The translations under genes and the position numbers were made by a program. Below, in pieces: positions 34,018-43,626 of a stretch of 64,000 bases of DNA. The notes beneath the pieces are model-generated. The model had not been told where the DNA came from. It saw only the letters and a program-made list of their open reading frames with translations, and did no database searches. Where the stretch lies: assembly GCF_024124765.2 (NCBI RefSeq), contig NZ_JAMXSR020000004.1:94405-158404 (forward strand), given 5' to 3'. Position 1 is the first letter of the stretch, and each line of letters opens with the position of its first letter. This stretch comes from Sphingomonas sp. H160509 (GTDB lineage Bacteria > Pseudomonadota > Alphaproteobacteria > Sphingomonadales > Sphingomonadaceae).

Positions 34018-34387
34018 ATGGCGGTCAAACGCATAAATCTGAACATCGCGGCTACCCAGCCTGACGCCGCGTGCGCCTTCTATGGCGGAGTTCTTGGCCT
34101 CGAAGTTGTTACGAAACACGGCTGGATCATGAACTTCGCCGCTTCACCTGTCGTGTTCACGCCTAAGATCAGCATCAGGAGCGAAGGGGGCTCGGGCACT
34201 TCAGCCCCCCAATTTATCAATCGAGTTGGACGATTTCGACGAAGCGCTTAGCCGTGCCAAGGTAGCAGGCTTAAATATTGAAATTGGACCGCAGTGGGAA
34301 CCTGGGGGGATCCGCCGCTTCTAAATCCGCGATCCCTTTGGCAATCTCATCAACGCTCTAACCTATAGCGCGGGCAAGCCCGATTGA
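34018..34387 (+). pseudogene. VOC/glyoxalase-family protein with frameshift and nonsense codon
   Basis: Starts MAVKRINLNIAATQPDAACA, then FYGGVLGLEVVTKHGWIMNF, a standard VOC beta-alpha-beta-beta-beta module. The frame breaks at six C (34205-34210; five needed), then continues NLSIELDDFDEALSRAKVAG and IEIGPQWEPGGIRRF, meets a TAA at 34322-34324 where a Tyr codon is expected, and resumes IRDPFGNLINALTYSAG to the TGA at 34385. The stop cannot be explained by a homopolymer slip, so this gene may be truly inactive. Relatives are dioxygenases, fosfomycin or bleomycin resistance proteins and glyoxalases. Confidence 0.8.
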
Positions 34388-34512
34388 GTCTGGAGCCTGG
34401 AATTTTAATACTCGATGCCGCCCATGCGGAACACCCGGAGAGGCAAGCCTCCCCGAGTTCCTGATGCGGTCCCAGTCAATCGGCTCTGGCGCTCGCGAGA
34501 TGGGCTCGGCGT

Positions 34513-35437
34513 CTACCGGGCACCCATCGTCAAGACGATCTTGCCCGCCTTGTGCGGTTCCTCGCCCTCTAGCATCCGGTGCGCGATAACGGCGTCACCG
34601 AGCGGGAGGACCGTCCCCACTTGGGTCACGAGCGCCCCATTGTCGAACATCGCCGTGAGCTCCGCGAGCGTCTCCGAACGGACGTCCACGAGCATGAAGC
34701 CGGCCTGCACTCCCCTGGCATCCGCCTGCGCTCGATCGGGCTCCGCCACGGCGGATACCAGACGTCCGCCGGACTTGATCGCCTCGAACAGGCTAATCTG
34801 ACCTTCGCCCCCAACGAGGTCGACAGCGAGATCGACCTTCTCGTCGCCAAGCGCACCGCCGATGAGGACGATGTCCGCACCGAGCCTCGTCAGCTCCGCC
34901 CGCTCGTCGCGTAGCGCCGTGGCCACCACCCGAAGCCCGGCGGCCTTGGCGAGCTGGACAGCGAACCGGCCGACGTTGCCGGCGGCACCATGTACAAGGA
35001 CGCTCTGCCCCTTCTGTGCGCCGCCGTGATTGAAGAGCGCTTGCCATGCCGTCACCGCGATGACCGGTGCCGATGCGGCTTCCACATGCGATAGCGCCGT
35101 GGGCTTCGCAGAGATCATGCCCGCCTTGCACAGAGCGTACTCGGCATAGCCGTCTGTGAAACGCTTGTTCGTAACGCCGTAGACCTCGTCACCTTGCCGA
35201 AACCCGGAGGAGGCGTCACCGAGGGAGGCTATCTCTCCAGAGACATCCGGAGCCGAGCGTCAGAGGAAGCGGCTGCGGTAAAACGCTCTTGCCGGATCGG
35301 ATCCAACCATCCCACGGCCCGACGCCCGCGGCATGTACCTTTACCAGGACCTCGTCGGCACCCGGGGTAGGAATTGGAAGATCCTCTTCACGTATGGCGT
35401 CGGGGCCACCGAACTCATGCACCCGCATCGCCTTCAT
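34513..35437 (-). CDS. NADP-dependent quinone oxidoreductase / zinc-type alcohol dehydrogenase-like, frameshifted
   Basis: About 308 aa. GroES-like N-terminus MKAMRVHEFGGPDAIREEDL, VLVKVHAAGVGPWDGW, then LGSDVSGEIASLG and GDEVYGVTNKRF after repair. The Rossmann motif is VHGAAGNVGRFAVQLAKAAG (about residue 150). There are no zinc ligands, so it belongs to the quinone oxidoreductase branch that reduces quinones or enones with NADPH. The frame breaks at GG 35249-35250 (plus strand; one G needed). ATG 35437 was chosen over 35485. Neighbouring genes are also redox enzymes. Confidence 0.9.
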
Positions 35438-35497
35438 CGTACGGACTTCTGTCGAGACGCCATCTGCTGAACCCTGCTCGAACATGCTAAATCTCCT

Positions 35498-36076
35498 TCA
35501 TTGACGTGGGATGTTGTTGATCGAGCCGCCAAGCAGGGCCACGAGTGTGACTACGACGAGCCCCGCGAACATCAACGCGATCAGCGGCTCGTCGAGCGGG
35601 GCGCAGAGCCACGCCGTAAGCGCGGCGACCGCTACGAGCATCGCCACGGCTGACAGCGTTGGCGCTATGCGACGCAGACCTTGCGAGCCACCGCGGACGG
35701 ATCGATCGATGTGACGGCTGAAGCGGGATACGGCCTGGTCGGTGAAACCAATCGCGAGCATGCGCTGCTTCTCCGCAACGGACAGTTCGGCGCCTCGCAG
35801 CCTATAGAGGACCGCGAACCGCCGCAGCGCCTCGAGACGCCTGTCCGCTAACTGGTTCTGGCGTGAAAACCCGAAGAGCGCGGCGGCCACCCTTTGAACT
35901 CGGGTGGGCGTCCCAACGGATTCCAACCCATCTCGGAGGGAGAGTTCGATAACCTGGCGGTGGAGCGCCCTCTCGTCCGCCTTGCGGCGGGGGACGTCGC
36001 TCGGAGGGTCAGGGCAAAGCGAAGGGCCTGACGCGCTCGCCTCGAAGGCACTGCAATCCAGATCGAGATATGCCAT
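35498..36076 (-). CDS. Hypothetical protein with two C-terminal membrane helices
   Basis: About 192 aa from the ATG at 36076 (MAYLDLDCSAFEASASGPSL); a longer frame starts at 36166. An N-terminal soluble, Arg-rich helical region is followed by two hydrophobic segments (LSAVAMLVAVAALTAWL and LIALMFAGLVVVTLVALLGG). The gene ends 60 bases before the start of the quinone oxidoreductase and points the same way. No family recognised. Confidence 0.5.
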   Translation of the reverse strand: MAYLDLDCSAFEASASGPSLCPDPPSDVPRRKADERALHRQVIELSLRDGLESVGTPTRVQRVAAALFGFSRQNQLADRRLEALRRFAVLYRLRGAELSVAEKQRMLAIGFTDQAVSRFSRHIDRSVRGGSQGLRRIAPTLSAVAMLVAVAALTAWLCAPLDEPLIALMFAGLVVVTLVALLGGSINNIPRQ

Positions 36077-36364
36077 TGCCGGTGCCCTTGAAGCTCTGCG
36101 GTCGACCCGCCTGTCGCATCCATTCATACCGTTGGCGCAGTCCGTGATTAGTCGCGGCGCACGCATTAGTCTGTTTCCGAGAGCGCTTGGATCCAGCCCC
36201 CCGTGACCAGGTAGATCGTTGATCAGAGGTGCCCGGAGACCCCCGTGCTCGCGATCACCGGATCGAGGGCGATCCCGGCCGCCACGCGCCTGCGATGCAT
36301 AGGTCGCCGAAAAGATCGGTGTTGTCGGGTTCTGCGCTAGCGTGGGTGTCCATCGTGCGTATCC

Positions 36365-36928
36365 TCAATCGGCGGCGACGAAGCGGCTTGCCCAAACTGC
36401 GAACGCTTCCATGAAGTCGGTAAGGAGCGCCGCAGGAGCGGCCTCGCTCAGCGTCCCGTCTGCAGCGAAGCTCCGTTCCGCGTTGGCCAAGTAGACCTCC
36501 GGCTGCGGCATGACGGGCATGCCCATCGACATCGCGGCGAGGCGGAGGGCGTGGTTGGCCGCCATGCCTCCCATCGCGCCGGGTGATTGGCTCGCGATTG
36601 CAACCGGCTTACCTGCCAGCACGCTCTGGCCATAGGGCCGTGATGCGATGTCGAGGGCGTTCTTCAAGGCGCCGGGGATCGAGCGGTTATACTCGGGCGT
36701 CACGATAAGAACGGCCTGTGACCGTTCCAGTCTGGCGCGGAACTGTACATGCTCCTCCGGCGGCGCGTACTCGTCGTCCTGGTTGAACAGCGGAAGCTTC
36801 CCGATCGCCACCGTAGCGAGCGAGAGGCGTTGCGGAGCCGCATTGATCAGGGCGTTAGCGAGACGCGCACTAAAGCCATCTTTCCGTAAGCTTCCGATGA
36901 GAATTGGCACTTCCAAGTTGCTAGGCAT
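36365..36928 (-). CDS. NAD(P)H-dependent FMN reductase
   Basis: 187 aa flavodoxin-like enzyme of the ArsH/WrbA-like FMN_red family. The phosphate-binding loop is LIGSLRKDGFSARLANAL at the N-terminus; the flavin-side motif is VTPEYNRSIPGALKNALDIA (about 75-95), followed by KPVAIASQSPGAMGG. It reduces FMN, quinones or azo compounds with NAD(P)H. Intact frame, ATG at 36928. In this region it accompanies quinone oxidoreductase and Ohr, which suggests an electrophile or oxidative-stress set. Confidence 0.93.
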   Translation of the reverse strand: MPSNLEVPILIGSLRKDGFSARLANALINAAPQRLSLATVAIGKLPLFNQDDEYAPPEEHVQFRARLERSQAVLIVTPEYNRSIPGALKNALDIASRPYGQSVLAGKPVAIASQSPGAMGGMAANHALRLAAMSMGMPVMPQPEVYLANAERSFAADGTLSEAAPAALLTDFMEAFAVWASRFVAAD

Positions 36929-36957
36929 TCGGGATCTCCATTTAGTTGTGCTGCCGA

Positions 36958-37369
36958 TCAGTGGGAGTTGTGGGCCGCATCGGGTATGACGAGGTCCTTG
37001 GCGTTTGAGTTCTAGGGACGAAGACCGCCAGGAGCTTGGCGTGCTTGGTCGCGCTGACGTTGGCGCTGACCGAGTGGTGCGCGCCGGGCGGCTCTGACCA
37101 GCTCTCGCCGGCCCGATAGATCCTGACCGGCGAGCCGTTCACTGAGCTACGAACCGCGCCTTCAAGCACGTAGGCGAAGATGAAAGCGGACGGCGCATGC
37201 CGGTGGGCAGGGGACGCTCCGCCCGGGGGTAGTCCACGACGGCCGCGAGGAGCGTCTTGCCGGGGACGTTGGGTATGGCCTGGCTAAAGGCAGGAACGAC
37301 GGTTTCGGTCGGAGGGGACGAGCCGGCGATCACTGCCGCGGAGGCCAGGGTCGCGATGAGTTTCAGCAT
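36958..37369 (-). CDS. Secreted cupin protein, frameshifted
   Basis: About 135 aa. Signal peptide MLKLIATLASAAVIAGSSPP (ATG 37369). The cupin core after repair is AAVVDYPPGGASPAHRHAPS, AFIFAYVLEGAVRSSVNGSP, GESWSEPPGAHHSVSANVSA, with metal ligands HRH and HH. One G is missing in the run at 37225-37229 (plus strand), the opposite direction to most shifts here, and a further shift occurs close to the C-terminus (about 37010-37020), after which NAKDLVIPDAAHNSH ends at the TGA at 36958. Family is clear; substrate unknown. Confidence 0.8.
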
Positions 37370-37732
37370 TGACGGTCTCCGAGGAGGAAGATTACGGATG
37401 AACCCACGCGAGCGGTTCATCTTGTCGCTTCGCGGTGCATTTTGCCGGCTTCGGCCATCTAATACGGCGTCTGCGCTCAGGACGTTCGCCCCCGCCCGAC
37501 TTATAAATTCGACATTCCGTCCATCGCCCGGCGCTGGCTGTCACCAGGACATCAAAAAAGACGCCATCGATTGACGCCGATCAGCTTGCAGCTCCGAGCG
37601 GTCCATCATTGAGCAATAAAGAAACGCCAAGGAATGCCATTGAGCGCAGCGGCGCGGCTGGCGCGCCTGTGACCTGGTCGAGGGAGGAGGAACGGTCAGC
37701 CTGTCGCGAAGTCGGATGATATCTGAACAGCT

Positions 37733-37912
37733 TCAGCCCACTTCCCTACGGTTCGGCGCTAGTTGTCTGGAGTAGACAACAGGCCGCGGCGCGAAGAGGA
37801 GCAACGCCGCCATCAACATAAGTTCGAGCGCGAACCCAAGCTGCGGGTCCATCCGCGACACGAACTGGAGTATCAATCCCGGCCATTCGGCCCCCGTCGA
37901 GCTTCCTTGCAT
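37733..37912 (-). CDS. Possible small membrane protein
   Basis: 59 codons from ATG 37912 (MQGSSTGAEWPGLILQFVSR) with one hydrophobic helix (GFALELMLMAALLLFAPRPV). No strong RBS and no recognised relatives; the frame stays open upstream to 37999. Listed as a low-confidence small gene in an otherwise empty 720-base gap (37370-38090). Confidence 0.25.
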   Translation of the reverse strand: MQGSSTGAEWPGLILQFVSRMDPQLGFALELMLMAALLLFAPRPVVYSRQLAPNRREVG

Positions 37913-38090
37913 GATCCGTCTCCGCAGTTGACGGCCGGTCTTACCGGAATGGCAAAGCCAGGCGGTATCCACTGCAGCTGCACATGACAGGTGCAGCATT
38001 GGTTCTAATCGGCTGGCCGGAGGAAGCGTAAACCGGAATCACCGCAGTGACGTGATCAGTCGATACTGCCGCGACCACGAGGACGAGACA

Positions 38091-38513
38091 ATGAAGATCC
38101 TCTACAGAGCGGAGGCCACCGCGATTGGGGGCCGCGAGGGTTCAGCCGCGACCGCCGACGGGTCATTTCGCATCGGCTTCGCCACTCCCAAGGACCTGGG
38201 CGGTGACGGACGCCCGGGAAACAATCCAGAGCAGCTCTTCGCGGCCGGTTACGCCGCCTGCTTCCTTGATGCGATCAAGCGTGCGGCCGTGCAGGCTAGG
38301 ACATACATCGCCGGCGATTCCAACGTCACCGTCACGGTTGGACTGATGGAGAGCGAGGGAGCTGAAGGCGTAGGGCTGACGATCTCCATCGCAGTCGATC
38401 TTCCAGGGACCGACGACGACCTCGCAAAAGCACTAATGCTCGAAGCGCACGCCACATGTCCGTACAGTCGGGCGACGCAGGGGAACGTCCCGGTCCGACT
38501 TCAGCTCGCATAG
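38091..38513 (+). CDS. Organic hydroperoxide resistance protein (Ohr/OsmC)
   Basis: 140 aa. Ohr features: YRAEATAIGGREGSAATADG at the N-terminus, the peroxidatic cysteine in GYAACFLDAIKRAA (about residue 60) and the resolving cysteine in ATCPYSRATQGNVPVRL (about 124). The arginine expected in the Ohr active site is offered by FRIGFATP. It reduces organic peroxides using lipoyl thiols. ATG 38091 chosen over 38052 because family members start with this M-x-x-x-Y-x-A. It has no OhrR (MarR) neighbour; the AraC gene downstream may regulate it. Confidence 0.93.
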   Translation: MKILYRAEATAIGGREGSAATADGSFRIGFATPKDLGGDGRPGNNPEQLFAAGYAACFLDAIKRAAVQARTYIAGDSNVTVTVGLMESEGAEGVGLTISIAVDLPGTDDDLAKALMLEAHATCPYSRATQGNVPVRLQLA

Positions 38514-38844
38514 AGGCAGCACGGCGAAGAAGACATGGCCGGCGGCGGCTCCCGCGCAAAGGACGCTGCTGGGACACGGGTACTTAGAACACGCGCTAGG
38601 TTTGCTCGACGCATTTCGATCCCCGACCGGACAAGGTCGAGGCGACGACGATCTATGAAATTCGCTCATCCAGTCCGACGGCGCAATTCCTGCCAGAAGA
38701 ACAGACGGTGCGTTGAATTGGCTTAGCGGATCCCACGGGATCGAAGCGATTCAGCAAGATAGGAAAAAGTGAAGCGCAACGCAGGAAAAGACGACCCGCC
38801 GGACGCGCGCAATGATCGTCGCCAACAGTTGGGGAGTATCAGCG

Positions 38845-39711
38845 ATGTATTTTAATTCCATCATTCCGTTCGATGTCGGCTTCTCGTCGTCCAAGGTGGC
38901 GCGCGTCGACATCCTCGATAAGGCCAAAGTGATCATCGCCGTTGGAGGTCATCTCCGGACATCGGCGCATGGCGATACCCACGATCGCGCGTACTTGCTG
39001 GTCCTCCGGACCGCGGTGGCGGTGATTGGCGAGGAGCATGCCACGCAAATGCAGCCTGGACAGTGCACTATCGTGGAAGTCGATCCGGGCGCAACCTCCG
39101 TAAGCATGTCGAACACCGGTTGCCTCGCGCTGCAGTTCACGCAGTCCGCGTTAGACGCGATCTCGGATGACGCCAACGCGACCCGCATCACTGCACTTGG
39201 ATTGGTTGGGGAGCCGCTGCAGGACGACTGCGTGGCCGCGATCGGCGCGGCCATGCTATCTGACATGGATGCGGCGACACCGTCGAGCCGGCTCTTCCTC
39301 ACGAGCCTCGCGCTGGCGTTGCTGACGCATGTCGCCATCCGCTACGGCGGCCTCGAACCGGTGGAAAGGATCCGCAAGGGTGGGCTCGCGCCTTGGCAGG
39401 CCCAACGTGCGCAGGAGCGTATGCTCGCCGGGCTCGAAACAGATGTAGAGCTTTCCGCGGTCGCGCGTGAGTGCGGCCTGTCGACCAGTCATTTCTCTAG
39501 GGCGTTCCGGAACACTGTCGGCGAGCCGCCACATACCTGGCTGGTCAAGCGACGCCTTGAAGCCGCCAAGGAGATGATGGCCAGCCGCGATGTGGCCCTA
39601 GCGACGGTGGCACTAAGCTGTGGGTTCGCGGATCAGAGCCACTTTACGCGCGCGTTCACCCGCCAAGTGGGAACCAGCCCCGGGCAGTGGCGGCGTTGTC
39701 TGGCCCGATGA
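38845..39711 (+). CDS. AraC-family transcription regulator
   Basis: 288 aa from ATG 38845, which has GGGGAG 9 bases upstream. An N-terminal AraC-binding-like domain (residues 1-165) precedes two HTH motifs (VELSAVARECGLSTSHFSRA and VALATVALSCGFADQSHFTR) with the conserved end SPGQWRR. No effector domain is recognisable. It follows ohr by 330 bases that contain no other gene. Confidence 0.93.
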   Translation: MYFNSIIPFDVGFSSSKVARVDILDKAKVIIAVGGHLRTSAHGDTHDRAYLLVLRTAVAVIGEEHATQMQPGQCTIVEVDPGATSVSMSNTGCLALQFTQSALDAISDDANATRITALGLVGEPLQDDCVAAIGAAMLSDMDAATPSSRLFLTSLALALLTHVAIRYGGLEPVERIRKGGLAPWQAQRAQERMLAGLETDVELSAVARECGLSTSHFSRAFRNTVGEPPHTWLVKRRLEAAKEMMASRDVALATVALSCGFADQSHFTRAFTRQVGTSPGQWRRCLAR

Positions 39712-39913
39712 CACCAGCTCAGCCCCAGCACAGTGCCAGGACTTCCGCGCCTCCCGAGGACAGTGGGACCTAGGACATCGTCGTTGCCGGCCGTTCTTCG
39801 GGTCACGACGACCATGGAACGGGGCGGCGCCACGTCGCTGCACCTAGCTGGTCAACCAAGCGCGATGCCGAAATGGACGTTCGAACGGCTGTCGTTAGCA
39901 ACTCAACACCGTC

Positions 39914-40837
39914 TCAAGTCTCGATGCCGTGTGCCCAAGGCTGAGAAGAGAAGTGCTGCCGCAGGTGCTCAAGCAGAACCCGAACGCGCGCCGGCCGAGC
40001 ACGCCCGGGCGGTGAGATGACGTTCACTGCCGCCGGCGTCACGGGCCAGTCCTTCAACACCTCCGTGAGGCGGCCATCTTGAAGCTCCTGCCAGACGTAT
40101 GCCTCGGGCAGTGCGGTGATCCCCAGACCGGCGACGAGCGCTGGCACCGCTGCGACTCCGTTGTTCATGTGAACGGGGCCGTCCACGTGCACGGTCACCT
40201 CGCCGTGCTCCGGATGAGTGAAGTGCCAGGCATCGGCACCGGCAATGTGGGTGAATACGAGTGCGGGCAGGTTCGCTAGCTCGGTTGGATGCGTCGGAAC
40301 CCCGTGCTTCGCGAAATAGCCCGGAGACGCCACGACAGGTACCCTGAAGGCGAACAGACGGCTGATGCGCATTGTCGAGTCGGCAACTGGACCGACCCTT
40401 AGCACGAAATCGAAGCTGTCCGAGACGAGGTCGATCCGCCTGTCGGTAAGTTCAAGGTCGATCTCGATCTCCGGGTATCGCTGCATGAACCCCGGCAGCA
40501 CTGCGGCCAACTTGTCGATTCCGAACGCGGTCGTGCATCCTATGCGGATGAGCCCGCGCGGGATCGCCGCTTCCTCGAGCATCTCGGCCTCCACGGAGGC
40601 GCCGTCGGCCAAGATCCGCGTCGCGCGCTCGAGCGATTGTCGTCCGCTCTCCGTCAGGGAGAGCTTGCGAGTCGTGCGGTGAAGGAGCGTCGTGCGCATC
40701 CTTTCCTCCAGTCGTGTCACGGCCTTCGATACCGTCGTCTTCGCGAGACCAAGCTCCTCGGCTGCGTGGCTGAACGATCCACGCTCGGCGACTTTCGCGA
40801 AGATGGCCCAGGCCTCGAAGTCGGGCAGATGCGGCAT
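39914..40837 (-). CDS. LysR-family transcription regulator
   Basis: 307 aa. wHTH at the N-terminus (FEAWAIFAKVAERGSFSHAA, LGLAKTTVSKAVTRLEERMR) and a LysR substrate domain (GLIRIGCTTAFGIDKLAAVL, PALVAGLGITALPEAYVWQE). Frame is intact. It belongs to the CrgA/DmlR-like group by its length and GLAKTTVSKAV motif. Target genes unknown; the AraC gene is convergent and the region to 41336 upstream is empty. Confidence 0.95.
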   Translation of the reverse strand: MPHLPDFEAWAIFAKVAERGSFSHAAEELGLAKTTVSKAVTRLEERMRTTLLHRTTRKLSLTESGRQSLERATRILADGASVEAEMLEEAAIPRGLIRIGCTTAFGIDKLAAVLPGFMQRYPEIEIDLELTDRRIDLVSDSFDFVLRVGPVADSTMRISRLFAFRVPVVASPGYFAKHGVPTHPTELANLPALVFTHIAGADAWHFTHPEHGEVTVHVDGPVHMNNGVAAVPALVAGLGITALPEAYVWQELQDGRLTEVLKDWPVTPAAVNVISPPGRARPARVRVLLEHLRQHFSSQPWAHGIET

Positions 40838-41336
40838 GTCGGTCTCCGATCGGCAGGCTGGCAGGCCACCCGTGGTGAAGGCGAGCCGTGATACGTGTCG
40901 GCCGCTCTCACGGATGACATCACCAGGTTCTAGGCCGCGCCTGTCAGTGGCTCAAGCCGGTGCACCCTTGACGCTCACCACCGACACCGTCGGCGATCGC
41001 CTTTTGTCCAATCCCATCATGTTCGTTCCCACGGGGCCCCAGCCCGTACCACTTTGTGATGAACGCGCACGATGAAGCGTATGCTGATACGAACGTCCAA
41101 AGGGACCGTGCATGATGCAAGCCGGACGACGGGCGGCCGGCTATGGTAAATCCGCGGCCAACAGGTTTCCTCGGTCCCGGCACATGGGCGACGGAGACTT
41201 ACGCCGGTTGCTGCGGACGGGCCCTAATAGGCGCTCAAGCAGCGTCTCCGCGCGCTCCCCCCTCCCGAGCGCGCGGAGACATCCGGCCGGAATCGCCGTG
41301 GCCACTCCAGCGTGGTCGGTGCGGGATTTTTGCGCC
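40838..41336. other. Intergenic stretch, nothing recognised
   Basis: About 500 bases of GC-rich sequence. No frame with a domain on either strand. It contains the LysR promoter side (40838-41000). A short inverted repeat GTCTCCGCGCGCTC / GAGCGCGCGGAGAC at about 41249-41282 makes a strong hairpin and may end the AraC transcript coming from the right. Confidence 0.4.
41249..41282. terminator. Strong GC hairpin downstream of AraC gene
   Basis: GTCTCCGCGCGCTC and GAGCGCGCGGAGAC are perfect complements separated by six bases (CCCCTC). The hairpin lies about 55-90 bases past the stop of the AraC gene read from the right. No T-run follows on either side, so it may act as a transcript stabiliser or a factor-dependent terminator. 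Confidence 0.5.
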
Positions 41337-42342
41337 TCAGCTACCCTGCACTACCGATAGAGGCTGCGCGGCAACCCTGTATTGCCCGGGGGAGATACCG
41401 GCCGCCCGGTGAAACGCTTTGGTGAAATTTGCCTGTGACGAAAACCGGCAGGTGAGCGCGACTTGCGCCAGGGGTTCGGAGGACTCGGCGAGGAGCCTGC
41501 GGGCAAGGACCAGCCGCTGCTCGCTTACGTAGCGATGCGGCGGCAAGCCGACCGCTTTCTGGAAAGCGCGGGCGAAATGGTATCGGCTCAGGCAAGCGAC
41601 CGAGGCCAGGTCGGCGACGCTAAGGTCGCCATCCGGGTTGTCCCGGACGTAGTCGAGGACCCGCTGCAACCTTGCGCCATCGAGGCCATCGGGCTTCGTG
41701 CCGGTGGCGGCGCGCTTGCGGGGCTGTCCCGAGTAGGAGTGGGCGAGATGAGCGCACAGTGCCAAAGACATAGTCTCGACGAGGAGCTTCCCGCCGGAAG
41801 TTTCCTCCCGCAGCTCGCTGAGTATCGAATTGCATAGCTGCCGGATCAGGTCATCCTCGATCCCTGCAAGATAGTGGATTGCCTCGGGCGAGAAAGGCCG
41901 GTCCCATTCTTCACGCGACAAAGTGTCGAACTGTTGCCGGGAAAGGTAGAGGTGGAAGACCTCGGGGATGTTACTGGTCATGCGTATGGAGTCTTCGTGG
42001 ATCCCGATGGGGCAAAGCCAGAGAGTGCCAGGACGGGCGATTGTCTCCTGCCAGCTGCCACTACCCCGCCGCCCCACCTTGCCGCCCGCCGCACACCGCA
42101 GGGACATGGTGACTTCCATGTTCTCAGGGGGTGAACGGCGGCAGTTCGCCCGCAGGATGTGACCTGGTCTCGGCTGAGATTCCGGACCATCCCCGCCCGC
42201 CCGACGATAGAGAGAGATGCGCGCCGGGGAACTTTGCAGCACCGTGCCGGCAAATGGACGAGGTCGCATTTCCTCGACGGTTCAGCACGGGCCCGCCGCC
42301 TGCGAAGATGCCGCCCTCAACTTCTTGCACACTCGCTACCAT
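41337..42342 (-). CDS. AraC-family regulator, paralogue A, frameshifted
   Basis: About 334 aa when repaired. The N-terminal part (42342-42124, MVASVQEVEGGIFAGGGPVL ... RSHPAGELPPFTP) joins the main frame (ENMEVTMSLRC ... ) after removal of one G from the run at 42127-42131. The middle reads RPGTLWLCPIGIHEDSIRMT and IPEVFHLYLSRQQFD; the C-terminal AraC HTH pair is LSVADLASVACLSRYHFARA and PLAQVALTCRFSSQANFTKA, ending GISPGQYR. It is a clear paralogue of the gene at 42590-43526 over its full length. Confidence 0.92.
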
Positions 42343-42589
42343 TCATCGCTAGAACCTAGGCGCAACAGCTTTCGCGACATCTTACGGATGGAACCCAACG
42401 CTTCCATTATACTACCGTATCATTGCCGCTCGCCGCCAAGTGCGACCCGACCCGGGCAATGGCGATGCTGAAATGCTGGAAACCCGCATGACGAGCCGAT
42501 TCGACCGCAGCTTCCGGACGCCCCTCGACTGAACGGGTCGCTGTATCGCACCGCCGCCAATGCAGCTGAAGTGACATCAAATGCCGCTC

Positions 42590-43526
42590 TCAGTGGTAGG
42601 TGCGCCGGTAGCGTCCGGGGCTCACGCCGACCACCTTCGTGAACGCTTTGGTGAAGTTCGCCTGGCCGGAGAACCGGCAGGACAGCGATATATCCACGAG
42701 CGGCACGTTCGTGTGCGCGAGCAGGTGCTTGGCATGGTCGAGCCGCCGTTCGCTCAGATACGCATGCGGCGGGCGGCCCGTCGCAAGGTGGAACGCCCTT
42801 GCGAAATGGAAGAGGCTGAAGCAGGCTGCCTCCGCCAAGTCGCTGACGCTAATGTCGTTCTCAAGGTTCTCCTCGACATATTCCAGAACGCGCTTCAGTC
42901 TGCGATCGTCAAGCAGCCCCTTCGCGCGGGCGATCGGCTGGCGCAACGGAGCGATCTCAACGTGTGAGTGGGCAAGGTTCGCAATCAGCTCGAAGGCGAG
43001 CGCGTCAATGCGCAGACCACCCGAGGAGGTCTCGCAGCAAAGCTCCTCGATCACCTGCTGGGTCACCTTGTGAACCAGTGGATCCGTAACCTGGCACTCG
43101 TATCGCATGTTCTGCGCAGAGCAGGTGAGCAGGCCCCTCGTTCCCCACCCGGATGAAGCTCTGCTGCGGTATGTAGATGTGAAGCACCTCTGGGAAGTCG
43201 TCGGAAAGACGGGTGGCCTCCTCCATTATGCCGGCAGGGCAGAGCCAGGTGGTGCCCGGCGTCGTCACGACCTCTTGGCAGATGCCGCCCGATCCCCGCG
43301 TGGAGAGCGCGTGCCGAGTATCACAAACCACCTGCGTGATCTCCGCATTCTGGGGAGTGAACGCTCCGATCTCTCCTGCCTTGTGACTGCGGAGTTCGGC
43401 TGACAGCATCGTCCACGACCTCCGCGATGATGACGCAATGAGATCGGTGTCCTTGAACTTCTCTAGACCGTGACCTTCCACGACGCTCCTCCCTGGCACT
43501 TGGCCGGCTCCCGTGCGGGCGTTCAT
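42590..43526 (-). CDS. AraC-family regulator, paralogue B, frameshifted
   Basis: About 311 aa when repaired. The N-terminal frame (43526 to about 43137: RSHKAGEIGAFTPQNAEITQ, TPGTTWLCPAGIMEEATRLS, FPEVLHIYIPQQSF) joins NMRYECQVTDPLVHKVTQQV after removing one C from 43134-43137 (plus strand). The HTHs are ISVSDLAEAACFSLFHFARA and PLVDISLSCRFSGQANFTKA, ending GVSPGRYRR. Same domain plan and order of motifs as paralogue A, with about half of the residues shared by eye. The pair probably arose by tandem duplication. Start ATG 43526. Confidence 0.92.
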
Positions 43527-43626
43527 CCGGTCCTCCGCGGAGCCTGCGCAAGCCGCGCTCCAGCCGTTATATTGCTAGGCCGTCCGGCGGTTCCCCGCCG
43601 ACGCGCGCCCAAACCTGCCCGCCTGG

